From Limanda limanda (taxonomy: Eukaryota; Chordata; Actinopteri; Pleuronectiformes; Pleuronectidae): a stretch of DNA of 64,000 nucleotides. The notes under the pieces were generated by a model that was not told the origin of the DNA, did no database searches, and saw only the letters and a list, made by a program, of their open reading frames with translations. Made by a program: the position numbers and the translations under genes. This document shows positions 12,885 through 26,374 of the stretch, piece by piece (position 1 is the first letter of the stretch; every line of letters begins with the position of its first letter). The DNA lies in the NCBI RefSeq assembly GCF_963576545.1, contig NC_083638.1, positions 28,068,900 through 28,132,899 of the forward strand, given 5' to 3'.

Positions 12885-14484
12885 CAAAAAAAGATATATA
12901 TCAAACCATATATCCAACCAGAATCAATACATTTTCACAGTTTTCACTAAAATTGCTGTGAAAGGCAGAAGTCTCACTGTCAGAGGATGCAAAATAATTT
13001 AAGACTTCATTTCTCCCCCTCAACAATATCATATGTCAACTCTGATGCCATTTACTCTCGTCAGATCTGTTTTATGATTGTTAACTGAGACCATCCATCT
13101 CACACTCATCTCAGCAGCCTTATTAGTCCTTAATTCCCGAAAATTTGAAATGTTTAATATCCCAAGATGGATTGTAATGTAACTTTGTCAGATTCAATTT
13201 CACTGATCATATTTAACCTTCAGCCTGCAACTCACTCACACGTTTGAAGACTGGATTACCATTATCAATTGTTCATTTTCAGAGGCCTCTAAAGATGAGG
13301 GCTCTATAATAATTTCTCTCGCTCTTGTGGACTAAATGAAAATTTCTCATTTGTCATGATTCATGATGAGGCCGCCTGTTTTTTTTCAAGCATCAGAAAA
13401 GTCTCTACATTTCCACTCACATTCATTGTTTAATAGCAGGAGGGAATGGTTGTACTCGAGGTTGGTTTCATACATATCAACCTTTATGGAAACAGTAACA
13501 AGAGAAAATGCTCTGCATAAAGACTTTGTTAATCGCTTCCGTGTGTCAGTGGCTTGCAATACTTGCAGTGTGTACATAGCCTCCTGTGATAGGGAGGTGC
13601 TATACCTTGAATAGTTTAAGGCTGTTTTGAAATGTAGCAGATATAAATACAGTTTGTTTTGAGTTTTGAAAGCGGGCTGTTGGCTATGGTGTTACCAGGG
13701 AAGTTGGAGACTTAGATGTGGCACAATTTTTACTTCCCTTAATAAGTTCTTCTAAATTACCCTTGAGCAAGGCATTTGAACATACAGGAAGTACAGACAG
13801 TATCACCAAGAATTTGAATCAGATAATTCTGTGGTCAGTGCAGGAAGTGTCCTTTATGTAGTGTTAGACCCCAGGTTGCTGGTCCAGCTCACTGTTTAAA
13901 GGGTCGGAGTCTATAGTCTGAAAGATTATTATTCTAATACAGATTCTAAGACTGATTAAGGTGGTGGCAAGGAGACTCACCTAGTTTCTAACTGCCTACA
14001 TCCAAGGGTCTATTCACTAATGAAACACCAAACTGAGTGAATGTATGGAAATCTGTTGTCGTAATTAAACCATGGATGTATTAAGGGGAACTGGATACCT
14101 TTTTCAAAGATGGCGCCCGTTCATTCCCATGACAGTTTCTCACGAGGACATCAACTGAAAAGGATTGTGCTGGCTCTTCACTCTTCTATGTTGCTGCTGG
14201 AGTCCATCTCTAGCGGAGTGGAGTCTGGCCAAAGCACTGGCCGACCAGCTGACTCACTGTTGGCTCCGGTATGAACGGATCCAATTTTGACAAATGGGCC
14301 CTTAGGAGTTCAACCTGATACTGTCCCCATAGCTTATCTGCCATGACCACAATCTCTGCTTTAATCATACTGTAATGTTGCCATTAGATGTTAGAAAATG
14401 TTGTCATTGCACATAGTGCTGCTTTTTCAGAATCGCTCACTGTCATGTCCTGTCTGCCGATAGTGTGGAGTCATTGGACAGATT
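12885..14484. other. Noncoding DNA with MITE-like sequence
   Basis: No gene is visible. Around 14065-14170 the phrase GATGGCGCCCGTTCATTCCC and its surroundings resemble a fish repeat family, but I cannot set its ends. The rest appears unique. Confidence 0.45.
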
Positions 14485-14600
14485 CCATCTCTCCATCCAT
14501 CACATACTGCTTATCCATTAAGTGTTGTGGAGGGGCTGAAGCCAATCCGTGCCGACATTGGGCGAGAGGCAGAGTACAACCTGGACAGATCGTAAACATG
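14485..14600 (+). repeat. Fragment of a common fish interspersed repeat
   Basis: The landmarks CATCACATACTGCTTATCC, GAGGGGCTGAAGCCAATCC, GACATTGGGCGAGAGGCAGA and ACCTGGACAGATCG occur in order. They match a very abundant vertebrate repeat consensus as I remember it (CTTATCC, GGGGCTGGAGCC, CATTGGGCGAGAGGCGGGGTA, CCCTGGACAGGTCG). It is a short, diverged fragment with no coding function. Confidence 0.7.
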
Positions 14601-14973
14601 TGAATTATTGTGAAGCTGCAAGTGTGGTTTCAAAAAGCAGAAATTCATTTCCCTTTCTAGATATGTTCCGTAACAAATATAATAATTTTTGTAAAATATA
14701 ATGTTGGAGTAATGAACAAAATCTAATTTGTTTGTAGTAATCTGATAACGGCTGAGGTTGATCTAAAATCAATGGTGACGTAACATAATATGGGTCCTAT
14801 CAGTGTTCAGGGGTGACTTACTTTGCAAAATAATGGGATTTTTATTAATAAAAATAAGGGTAGGATTTCACAGCAACGGCAAGTTGTGGGGTCAGTAATA
14901 CTCTAAATACACCAATTAGTCACAACATTAAAAAAGTAAGTAGTTGTTGTGGTGTATTGAAGCAGCTACTTTA

Positions 14974-14975
<2 letters not shown>

Positions 14976-15065
<90 letters not shown>

Positions 15066-15082
15066 GTTTGTGTGTGTGTGTG
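14976..15082. repeat. (TG)n microsatellite
   Basis: About 107 bp of TG dinucleotide, pure for most of its length, with CGTG and TTTG interruptions near 15061-15070. It gives a false open frame of alternating Cys/Val on plus and Thr/His on minus. It has the length and purity expected of a polymorphic locus. Confidence 0.98.
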
Positions 15083-16449
15083 AGTATGTTAATTAGAACT
15101 GTGAGGAAGTTCAGGGGAGGGTGTTTCAGTGGTACTGGAATTTTTCCTTGATCCTGCTGGAATTGCTGTGGGCTGAATTCGATCAAACATCTGTGAGGGG
15201 AGGTGCCCAGTTTATAACCCCACTGGTACCTGTTGTCAGATCCTCCATCCTCTGTGTTCTCTTCCGCTCATGCTGTGTTTCTCTCATGGGAGAGTTATGT
15301 CAGGAACTATGTACTGGTGACAGTGAGCAAACGGTGAGCGAGAAAGGTAAAGTTCTCTACGTTGACTTTTTGACAAATAACTTCCGATAGTGTAAAGATA
15401 TGACTTCACCGTAATTTCAGCAAGTTTGTGGTTACTCAGAAAAAGAATGCAATATTTAATTATCAGGGTCCTTCGGCCTTTAACTTACGATCCGTGCAAG
15501 TTGAAATTTTAAAGCTTTGGACAAGTTAAGTTTTAGTCTTCGAAAGGATATATTAAAATCATTATTAGCTTGCTACATGCCCTGCTTACATTTTTCTCGA
15601 AACGTTCATCTAATAAAATTTGCTAAAAGTCTTGATAGTAGTGGGGAATTCACAGAGCTGGATTATGTCTTAGTTATTCTTTTCAACCCTCTTTAGCTAT
15701 GTAAAAAATAATTGGATAATATGAATCATTATGACAGGTTTTGCGAGCTAAGAAATGTTAATGTTACACACTCGATATGAAGGTGAGTAATGTGCATGAT
15801 GCTGCTGCTGAATGGCAAGCATTGGTTGAGTGTAGCCTTTCAAACTGTGAATATGGATTTGCATAAGTTGTGCATGTTTTCATTCCTGCACCCAGCACAT
15901 ACAGTACAGTGGGAGTATTAAAGTCTGTCATGTACTGTATTGAGGTATTGTGCAAAATTAAAGCTAACAGGGTTGTCTGGGTCTGTGGGGCTTTCTATAA
16001 GTAGAGGCACAGGTTAAGCCTGTACAGGGCTTAAAGAAACCTATTTCTCTTATCTTCTCTGGCCGTGAACCATGAGCAATAACATTATCAAGGGTCTGTT
16101 GTTACAGGATTGGGGTAGAGAGGAGGAGAATTACAGGCAGTGAGGAGATTTTAAACACCATACGTCTCGAGGATGTGCCCAATCGTACCTCTAATCTGGC
16201 CATTGTGTTGGACCTTATCAGCCATCAGCCTTTTGAATAGAACAAAGAATAATATCGGTAGATCCATAAATCATAACTTTACACACTGTGGTAGGTCCCT
16301 GTTTCATGTGCCTCTTTAGCCTGCTGATTCCACTGACTCCCACATTAATGACTGATAGAAAGAGAAAAACAGGAAATACTGTTCACAGAGGATTTGCTAT
16401 CTGCTCCTTTCTGCAGAGTTCACCAATGGTCAACTTTATGTTGCCGGCC
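15083..16449. other. Noncoding DNA
   Basis: No gene or clear repeat is seen. A weak splice-like pair exists near 15298-15347 (CAG before, GTAAAG after), but the enclosed 40-odd bases are too short to argue for an exon. Confidence 0.5.
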
Positions 16450-16800
16450 TGAAAGTCATCGGCTGCTCGCTGCCCTCTTTAGAGGACTTATTCAGCTCTC
16501 GCTGCCTCAGCAGAGCAGCTGACATGCTTAAAGACCCAAACCCGCCCCAGACATCATCTGTTTGAGCTGCTGCCCTCTGCTCGAAGCTGCAGGTCCATCA
16601 TATCACAGGCAAACAGACTTAAGAGAAGCTCCTACCCCAGAGCCATACGAGGACTGAACACTGCCAAACAGGCTGGGACCTGTGTCACTATCTGTACTAC
16701 ATTGCTCACAGATACATTTACAGAACTCTGCAAACTCTATATAACAGCTGCACCTCTGTGTGTACATATTTCTAACTGCACTACTTATAGGATCACAGTA
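16450..16800 (+). mobile_element. LINE 3' end, degraded ORF2 C-terminus
   Basis: Reading plus from about 16450, one frame gives SRAADMLKDPNPP. After a frameshift it continues as LFELLPSARSCRSI and then RLKRSSYPRAIRGLNTA. This layout (LKDP, then FELLPSGRR-like, then FFPRAI-like, then LN) is the usual carboxyl end of reverse-transcriptase polyproteins in CR1/L2/Rex1-type LINEs of fish. About 100 bp of noncoding tail follows. The frameshift and missing upstream domains show a dead 5'-truncated copy. The exact clade is uncertain. Confidence 0.7.
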
Positions 16801-17191
16801 ACTCAGCAAATGTGAAATATCATTGTGCTTTTTTTTATTATCATATGTTTTACAGTTTATTGTTTAATTCATTATTGTTACAATACATTTATACATTTTA
16901 CATTTTATTTATCTACTGTGTGTCCGATTCACTGACTCAGCAATTTTACTTACATCCGTTTCCTTGCATATCCTATAGTTTGTGTATTAGTGTATGTCCC
17001 CATGTACAATAGGTCTACATTCATACTACTACATCTACTTTCTAACTCCACAAACGTGTGTTTGTGGAACACAAGACTCCTTTCATCTATTCACTTCACA
17101 CTTGGCATGTGTATTGATAATGGTCCAAGGGAGATCCGATGCAATTGAAGCGATACGTTCAATATTAATGAAATTTGAATAAACAGGCAAA
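16801..17191. other. AT-rich DNA after the LINE fragment
   Basis: T-rich sequence with no gene. It may include residual LINE 3' untranslated DNA, but no motif defines it. Confidence 0.4.
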
Positions 17192-17222
17192 CACTGCTGC
17201 CCCCATTGGGGGCAGGGCAGTG
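17192..17222. repeat. 31-bp GC-rich hairpin
   Basis: The sequence CACTGC-TGCCCCCATTGGGGGCA-GGGCAGTG is an inverted repeat with a short central loop, standing out in AT-rich surroundings. It is too short for a typical animal miRNA precursor and no host transcript is seen, so it is recorded only as a structural feature. Confidence 0.6.
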
Positions 17223-20200
17223 TGCTAACAGGCAGGGAGTCTGTAAACGGAGTTGAACATTGCTTTTTCTAAGTCTGCCAATTAACTACAGGCTGGAAAG
17301 AGTGGAGTCTTTACGAGGTACCAATTGTATCTGCCCCTCCAGATGATTTTGATAATTTGATTATTATTATTTTATTGTTATTTCACCATATCAGAGCGAA
17401 ACAAACTTTAACAGGTGTCTTGGGTTTAATCTCTGCCATGGCAACAACAGTCATACAATCAGTTCCTCTCTAGCAATTTCTCATTCTCATTGTTTGTTTT
17501 GTTGCTGTAATGCTTAATACTGAAAGAGCTCACATGTAATGTATGAAAAAATATATCCTTCAAATTTATTTATAAACCACACTCACCAACAGTAATAAAG
17601 AAAATTCAGTTTAATTTAATGAAAAACACAGAAAATGTGATTGTTGCAAAAACAGAATGTGGTTAATCATAGGTAACAGTTTCGGAGAGAAAGCGGCAAC
17701 CAGCATTTCTATAGTCCAGGTTAACAGCCTATTCCAAATAGACAGGTTTATAATGGGCACTGCACTAGTGTATCACAATTTGAAAACCAGTTAAGGTGGT
17801 TTAATGTAGTCTGCCTCCATCATGCAGTTTCTTGTTTATTTAATTCATATAATAATCAGATTTAAAAACACTTAAATGTGTGAGAGTATTTATTACCACC
17901 ATGACCCTTATCTCATCTCAGAAGGATGAGGGTATTTTCAAAACACTATAACTTTAACACTGTTAAATCAGACTTTACCTGTGCATTTGCTAAAGTACGT
18001 GAATCAGTCAAGATTCTGTCTATGCTGGATCAGGCCCTTGTGTATTAAGCATTGTAAATGTAAAGAGCTCAGTTGTTAATTTGTCACCTCATTTAATTAT
18101 CCTTTATCTAGTGATAATAAGAATTTAATATAGTTTGAGAAGCAAAATATAACATTTAAGGGGGTTACAGTTTTATGTTTTATTGTGACGCATCAGATCA
18201 AAAATAATGAGATGCATTACATGTTCACATGGTTCATATAATCTCTCTTTTCCTTCCTGATTCCTTCAATCAGTAATCAGTCACGGATTAGATTTTAAAA
18301 TGGCTCTCAGTTAATTTCCAGATTGTGGTCTCCCTTTCTCTGAAGCCTTTTTTATTTTTGTTCTGCAGACGTCTGTGTTGACGCAACATTCACATATGAA
18401 TCATCCTGGCCCAATTTCTTTCATTATCATAATAACAGTCCTTCAAATATGGTCAAAATAAAATCACAGACTGCTGATACTTAACACTCAAAAAAAGGCT
18501 TTTTTTGGATCATTAAACCAGGTCCATCTGCTTTTTACTAAACCTGAACTGTAAATGACACAGATCATTATTTACCGACAATCTTTTTCAAAAAAAAATA
18601 ATAATCAGCTGCTTCAGCAATTGAACTAGTAAAATAGTAAAACTATTAAATATATGCCTTTGACATTTTGTAACCATACAACCATCATTGTATTTTTTTT
18701 TTGTTTTATCTACATGCATACGTGGAAAACACTAATCAGAAAGCTGAATAAGGTATTTACATGCCAAGTTCTCCAAATTGGAGTTCTCCGGCTTGGAGGA
18801 GGGGACTTAAGACTTGATCCAAGGCTTATGCAGATTTCTATGGTGTTTAAATTAACTAGCACACATTCAGGATAAACTAAAATCCCAATTATGATCAGAT
18901 AAGCAACAAGAAACTGATGAAAATATAATAATAAAGATAATTTAAAGACTAGCTCAGATTGATTGAAAAGCATTTGAAAGTAGCACATAACCCTCAGTAT
19001 GATTCAAAGCACATTCCTGTCTCAGTAGGCGCTGACAGATGAGGCCTTGTAGATGACAAAGAGACTGCGGGTGAGCTAAATAAAGTGTGGTAAAAAAAGG
19101 GGAAAACCTTCAAGAAGATGCTTGAGTGTTAGTGAGAAAGCAATAAATTCACACAAGCAAATTAAATGGCCTTCCTCTGCCTCCTCTTGTCACATGCATG
19201 AATGTGTGTAATGAAGCAAATGTGGGTGTGGGTGTATTTTTGTGCAAGTATTGTCTGCCCAACTTCTTGACTGACGTGTGACTGTCCAGTGAGAAATCAT
19301 ATTTCTGTGTTACTGAAAACAGACAAGGTGATAAAAATTCCTGTCAGGTATGCACCAGTGAATTGTTCATCAGTTCACCACCTATTTTCCTATGAGGTTT
19401 CTTTTTTTCCCCATTTTCCTTCTTTACTCAAAGCTGGGTTTGAAAAGAGAAGCTTTGGTGTAAGCAGAGAGGCCACAGGGGAGCAAATCCCAGCGGACAC
19501 TCGGAAAAAGAACAGCTTCAAAAGGGCCTGCAATACCACAGTGAATTGTATAAGGGAGAAAAATGCAATGATTAAAAGTGAAATGTTTGTTTGAAGATAA
19601 TGTTATTTTGGAAAACCTCTCTTAAGAGGATTTCTAACTTGAAAAAGAGACAAGAGGAAGAAATAGAGGGGATGTGGGAGATAGACTTGGAACTATTTCC
19701 CACAGTTATGTATACGTGTTCAAAATTGGTAACACTGCGTACGAGTCGTGTTGCAATTCGTCCAAATGTTTGCCACAGTCTTCAGCTCAAAGCCTAGCAC
19801 TCAGTGCACTGAAAGTGGGTCCATGATTGATTTGTAAGTATCCCAGATATCGAATGGTGTGTCTGAAGGGAAAACAAGAGTTAAAGAGAGAAGAGACCAC
19901 AAGATAGCACCCTGAATGAATACAAGCCATCTATTTAGCCTGCACAACCATAGCAGGTGCACATTAGTATTCAGCAGAGCAGCTACGATGAGGCTCACTG
20001 CATGGGTCAAGTCGGCACCACATCTGGGCCGGGTCGTCTCCATTTTAACCCAAAGACCATTATGTAAAGTGTGTATAAACAGGCACATGGAGGGGAATAT
20101 GATGACAGCCTTTAACATGTCCTGACTTTGAATAAAAGATGAAGGGAAAACAGTCATTTGGAGATGTGGATATTCTACATTTTAAACTCTCCAAACTGAA

Positions 20201-22504
20201 CTTGACGTTATAGAAACTCTTCATTGTTGGTTCTCATCCAAGCTTTGCCACAATGACACTCCTACAGTAACAGTCAAAAATAAAATATTTCAATAACCGC
20301 CCATAATCTTAGCTTGTGGGTCACAAGTACTTTCTACAGTAAACAGATGATATAGTGCAATATATGTGCAATTTATAGTATTTGATGATATACCATCACT
20401 ACTATATTGTTAAAGAATTCACAATTTTGATTTCCTTATTTGTTAAAGCTAAAATTACCATAGGACCACAGGACCATTACTAATGTGTAATGATAGAAAG
20501 TAAAAGCAAGCTACACAGTTACTTGACATGACATGGAAACATTATGTATGCCAATTTGTCTTCTCTTCCCAGAGTGATCCACTCTCCATCCCTTTGAATT
20601 CCTTCAGCTGCATGACTCTGCATAAGTGACAGCTAATTGAATATTAATGACTTCTGATGGTATTTGATTACCTGTTTTTCATTTGGAAAGATTATACAAA
20701 TGAGCCTCATTTGCATGTCGCCATCCAGGAAATGAAATGGAGTGTGTCTGCCAGATTATTATTTCTCCTTCTAATGCCACTGAGCACAACTTCTTTAATC
20801 TCATGAATTCAGGATTAGTTTCACATTTTGGTGTGATGCTCCAATTTGGCACGGAGGTCATTTATGCTAGTGGAGAGCTTTAGTTTGCTCCAGTAGGTGA
20901 AGACAATAGACATAATAAAGTTTCAATCAGCTTTGTTATTCTTCCTTAAAGCTTGACTGAGCTTTGGTATTTGTCAGATGGCATCCGTTCTCAGGCGGGG
21001 CAGGTATGTAGGCAGATGGTAACGGGGGAAGGATGATGAAGAGTTCAGTCCCATTCAGTCACTATGAAGTAAATGGAAGAAATGAAAAGCCCACAATAGG
21101 AGTGGAGTGGAGAATTACTGTCCTGTCTGGCTCCCGGGCAACAGCTTTATCTTCACAGCAATTTAACGTAATCCACGGTGGCTGAGGGGGCCTGCTATAG
21201 GCCACTGTTAGCTGTTGCAGAACGGCGAGAATTTTAAAGACTGCCTGAATTTTTAACACTGACTGATAAATCACATTATGTTATCCTGAATTCATTGTAC
21301 GTGTCTGTTCCCTCACTGGCCCAAAAGGTACCTGCTTGTCAATGCTTGTCCTGTCCAGACCTCATATCGGCAGATCAATCCTAAGTGAGACTGCTGAAGT
21401 AGCTCTTGATTTTGATTGAATCTGGACCATGGAGTCTTCCTTTTCGACTCCTATCCCAATCAATTATGCCGGATGTGCCATTGATCTGATAAACATGAGC
21501 GGCAGTGCAGAGTTTTGCCAAGTTGATATTGAATCAGAGTGAGGAATATCCATAAGTATCGAATGACTGCTCAGGCAAGTCAGTAAATAATCCTTGGATG
21601 CGTGCTCTATGAGTGAAGATGTAAAGACTTAGGTCAAAGAACTCCATCTGGCCTGTCTCCTTCTGACCGCATGATACTCACCATCTTTTCTATTGTGTGG
21701 CCACACAGGGGAAAGTACAATGTCAAATATTCAGAATTTGTTAGAAAAAGCACAGAGGATGCAGAAATGTGAAAGGCTTGGCACAGCTATACTTCCTGTA
21801 AACTCACGATCTTATTGAAGTCCTTTTCTCTCCCTTAATTGCTTCCCACCGCCATTCTCCACCCACCACCACCGCCATTCTGAGGATCTATTTCTTATTA
21901 GAATTCACCCCAGAAATCATGTTGGGCCAACGTGCTCCTACAGCTCCAGATTCTATTAAATGCCTCATTCAATTTTATGATATAGTTTTTATTTGACGTT
22001 AAGAGCTTTACAAAAAGGCTGTGGAGTTATTAGTAAAATAAAAAGACAGAGGCAGAGAAAGAGAGACAATCACCCACGAGAATGCTAGTATACATTCTGA
22101 TTTACTGTCTTTCCTCCCCTGCAAGTTTCCAGTTAATCTTTTCTCAACCTCATCCTTCCATAAATTAGTTTTAGAAGTTATTCACTGTGTATTTTTTTCA
22201 TCTTACTAGGAATCTATTTAGCTCTGAAGATTTATTCTTAATTATAAGAGCATTAAATGTACAGTACGGGAAAAGGGCAGCCAACACAATTTGAACACTG
22301 AAATTAACAGGTGTTATATTGGGTCACATTCTCATCTGTAGCTTTTTACAAAGGACACAAAACATACATTGTTGCCTTTTACTGGACAGCCTTGATGATT
22401 TAATTGTTCATTCTAGTGCTACATCACCCATGTGGGACTACAATTATTAAACTGCGAATGTATGCTTCAACGAACAACAGTAGTTTCAGTTCACATTAAT
22501 TGTC
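17223..22504. other. Largely unique noncoding DNA
   Basis: No gene is supported. The block at about 20580-20860 is complex, unique and rich in homeodomain-like cores (CTAATTGAATATTAATGA), with ATTTGCAT close by, which fits a conserved regulatory element. Other stretches are AT-rich with short homopolymers. Open frames are scattered and contradictory between strands. Confidence 0.5.
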
Positions 22505-22805
22505 TTCCTCATATGAGGTCCATGTGACCTTTGGCTCCTGGAATCTAATCAGGTAATGCTGGGGAAATGCCAGATTTAAACTGGTAAACATGTTAAGAAA
22601 TTCCTTCAAGGTGTCGGGATATCTCGCTCACAAGGCATAATATGTATTTTGCAAGGTCACTGTGAACTTGAACTTTGACCACCAAAATCTAATCAGTTCA
22701 TCTTTGACTCCACCTGAGAGTTTGCACCAAATCTGAAGACATATTCTTGAGATAATGTGTTCTCATGAGTGGAACATATACGGACATAGGGATGGAAACA
22801 GTGCA
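22505..22805 (+). repeat. Retroelement-like 3' fragment
   Basis: Landmarks in order are CATGTGACCTTTGGCTCC, AAATTCCTTCAAGGTG, TATCTCGCTCACAAGG, GAACTTTGACCACCAAAATC, TAATCAGTTCATCTTTGA and ACGGACATAGGGATGG. This wording matches a fish repeat usually found as LINE-derived 3' DNA. The copy is diverged. I cannot assign the clade. Confidence 0.6.
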
Positions 22806-25800
22806 TCCTTACTAAGCAGATCAAGTAGTAATGTTTGATCTGCAACAACCTGAATAATCAAACCCACTTGAGAGAGTAAGAACATAAACCAAATTTTACC
22901 GTATGAATATCCAAGAGGCAGGTTTACATTAGTTATATAGATAAGGGCAGTTGTTGAGACAGGGTTTTTTCAATTTGTATGTATATTTTGTATTTTCTTT
23001 TAATGCTAACTATTTTACCAAATGACCCTTTAATCAATTGTATCACAGTATCTACCTACCTGTAGTCTGGTGCATCCTGTTTTCATTTTTACATATTAAC
23101 CTGTCATTAAAGGTTTTTGTTAATTGATGTGATTGAAAGTATCCTGAAACTGAACTACGGTGAAGAAGTCTCTATCGGGTATTTACAATGTCAGAGGGAC
23201 CCCGGAGGAATCTATCGCTGAACTCAGTCCCCAGCCGCACGTAATTAAAACAAATCCGAACAGCCAGCTCCACAGGTTCACTGGAGTTTTAAAAGGCTTG
23301 CGTTTCTAATCAGTTTTCAAAGCACACAGTGTTTACAGCACAAAAGAAACAACAAGGTGGCATGCAGCATGGCGTCGCTTGTATTCGTCTGTGCATAGCC
23401 TGAAGACAGCTTGAAGCTTTTATTCATCATCTTTCCATAATCTCTGTCAGTGGGGACTCTCACCTGGTGCAGGGCTGTGAGCAAGAGGGTACAACCCAAA
23501 CACTAAAATGGCTCCTCCTCTATCAATCTGTTGGATGGCGGATGAACAGTTAGTATTCAGAAGTAGTGCTGAAATTAGACAGACAAAGTATTTGTCCATG
23601 TGAAGTTGTGTGACATTTTTCACCCGTTAACTATCCTATATATCATGGATGAGTGTGATATGTTGCAAATGGCTACTAATTCTAATTATTTTTTCCCATT
23701 CCTGAAGGGATCAGGTGACACTAAAGCAGCACAAGGAAAGAAACGTACACCAAAGGGTTTCTTAGTCTTGAGAGAGAATAATCTGTAGTACAGTGGCTTT
23801 TAGCTAAATGGTAACCTCAAAATGCTACTGTTTTGTGTGTTTACTATATTCAAAGTGTGCAATATCAAGTCTACATTATTTACAAAGCCTGCTTCAAAAT
23901 AAAGCTAGCTCAGCTATGGTTTCATAGCTTTGTAGATAAGCTCTAATCAGTGTTTGTCTATAAAGCTTTGTTGGTCCCAGCCTATAAACAACTGAAAACA
24001 TGCAGCAGGGACACAAGCGTCAGCCTGAAATGAGATTCTGTCATGAGATATTAGATTTGTAATAAGATCAGATACATTTCTTCACACAAAGCAAAACATG
24101 CAACACAGAGAGAAACATGCCTTGGTAATTGCTGTCTTCTGGGCAGAAGCAGGCAGGCGCCTTGTGCTTCAACAGTAACAGCTGATGTGCCCCTTTGTTT
24201 GCATCTGTTACAGTCAGTAGTCTTATATTGCCAAGGCACTATCTGCTTTGTATGCCACCATAGAGAGTCCTCTTCCAGCAAGTAAATCCCGCATTATGCA
24301 AGACAACTCTTTTGTAACAATTATCTGCTAAAACTATCTAAACAGCAGGAGTCTCAATTTTAAGAAAGAGAAAAGGCAGGGTGACTTGTTCAACAGTTAA
24401 AAGGAAAAAACTGAAAAAAGCTCTGCACATTTAAATAATGTGCAAGAACAAAAGCAGCAGCAGGATATTTCAGTCATTCGGTCTTCCTCAGGGATCATCA
24501 GAAACCCTTTGCTGATGCTTCTGTACTCTTCGTCCCCTCTGTAGCCTGCTGACAGGACTTTTTTTTGTTCTTATGGGTCCCATGTAGCCCTGTTCCAACT
24601 GGCATTTTCACGCTGTGTTTTTGTCATTTAATTATAAGTCAGAACAATCCTCACCATTAACCCATTGTTATGACCAGAACCAGTAGAATGGCTCTTTGAG
24701 GCAGTGTGCCTGTGTGCATGATTTCCAAGGAGGGCCACATCCCTTTTTCAAATATTGTTCATTAACAGAATAATGAAGGACAGATATATTAGCCGATATT
24801 AACTAACAAGACATCAGCTTCATACTTGGCATGAGTGCAGTGTTGAATTCGCTCTAAATTGGAAACAGGATACATTTAATTTCAACAAACTTTGAATAAA
24901 CATCAGACCAGCGCCCAGTACCACTCAGTGGGAGGGTAATACTGTTTAATTTTATGAAAAATGTTGACTGAAAAATATAAATTGCAGATAAACCTGGTAG
25001 GATAAATATAATTTTCTCAAATTTCACTCTGCACCGTAGACTGTTTATCAAAAAAGTTCTGCAACCAACCTGCAGCACACAAACAATCAAAACTGACTGT
25101 ATGAACAATTTGGGAAGGACTCACTAATAACAAGGACTAATATAGAAGCAGAGCATTAACACAGGACAAGCAAACGGGCACGTCTTATTATACAGCTGCC
25201 AAGTAGCATCCAATAGATACAGAGATACTTCATTATTCCACTCATGCATTCATGTTTCTGGACACGTGTTCAATGCAAGCCAAAGATTCACTTGGGTCTC
25301 AACAAAATCTTGAGAAAATACATCTTCAGCTGCAAGGATTTTGAATCTTTTTGGCAGGCATATGTCTAATATTTCGGTCTGCTATTTCATCCTTGAAAAG
25401 TCTGCCAGCTATTTTATCTTAAGACATGGTGAGAGCCACAAGACCATCCAGCACACTGGAGAATCAATACAAAGAGCTTTAAAAAAGGCTAAAGCTGCAG
25501 TTTTGTGGTTATTCCCAGGGCCCTGACTCTGTTGCAGTGCACAAAGTCCCCATTGACATTAAATAAAGTCATTTGATTCATTGATTTGGGTGAAAGATTT
25601 CAATAAGTTGAGCTTTAACGATATTATAAGATGAACGGCCAACATCCGACTCGGCAGCTCAGACGCTGGGTTTTAATGATGTGTTTTCCTCAACAATCTC
25701 CCAGTGTCTAGGCTCAAACAAAGGCTGTAATTGCTATGATTAGAATTATATAATGTGTCGCAGTGCTAAGGGACAAATTAAAACAAGTGAGAGAATGTAG

Positions 25801-26374
25801 GACATTATATGTTTCTAATTCAATTACAATTTCCTCCAATGCTAATTGTTTTTTGTTTGTTTGTTTGTTCTTCTTGTTGCTTTACTCTTTCTGCCCGTCT
25901 TGGAAACAACAAAGCATGCAAACCCCCAAATTATTATATTACAGATATTTTAACATTGTTACAGGAATGTTTACATTTTACCTTATTGCCCTGTGGGCAG
26001 GGGTGTAGTGGGGGTTAATATACCTTTTAAATCCAAAATAGTGTTTACAGACTTTCTATAGAGGTAAACGCAATTGTTATTGTACGATTTTTTTAAATTT
26101 TAGTCAAATTCTACATTATTGTTTAATGAGCATTATATGACACTTTCAGAGTACAGCCTCATCTTGTCTCCGCCCCTTCTCACTGTTGCTGTCACCCGAC
26201 CCCTGCTCTCCGGTCTCCTTAAGGTTCAGCCCTCGTTGCTTGCACAATCTCAAAGTCCAGTCCCTGTTGTAAGCTGACCGAGTTTCTGTGGTTCCTTCCT
26301 CCATGCTGTATGAGCGGTTCCATGTGATGCAGCAGCTCATCAAAACAGGACCTTTCCCTTTTTACAGGCATACA
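22806..26374. other. Unique noncoding DNA
   Basis: No gene or definite repeat is recognised. The 23150-23300 block is less AT-rich than its neighbours and may be an old repeat fragment. Short frames have no supporting signals. Confidence 0.45.

Noticed and set aside
14957..15186. Cys/Val and Thr/His repeat proteins
   Set aside because: They are translations of the (TG)n microsatellite.
15298..15347. Small exon between CAG and GTAAAG
   Set aside because: The enclosed segment is under 50 bp, with weak sites and no second supporting feature.
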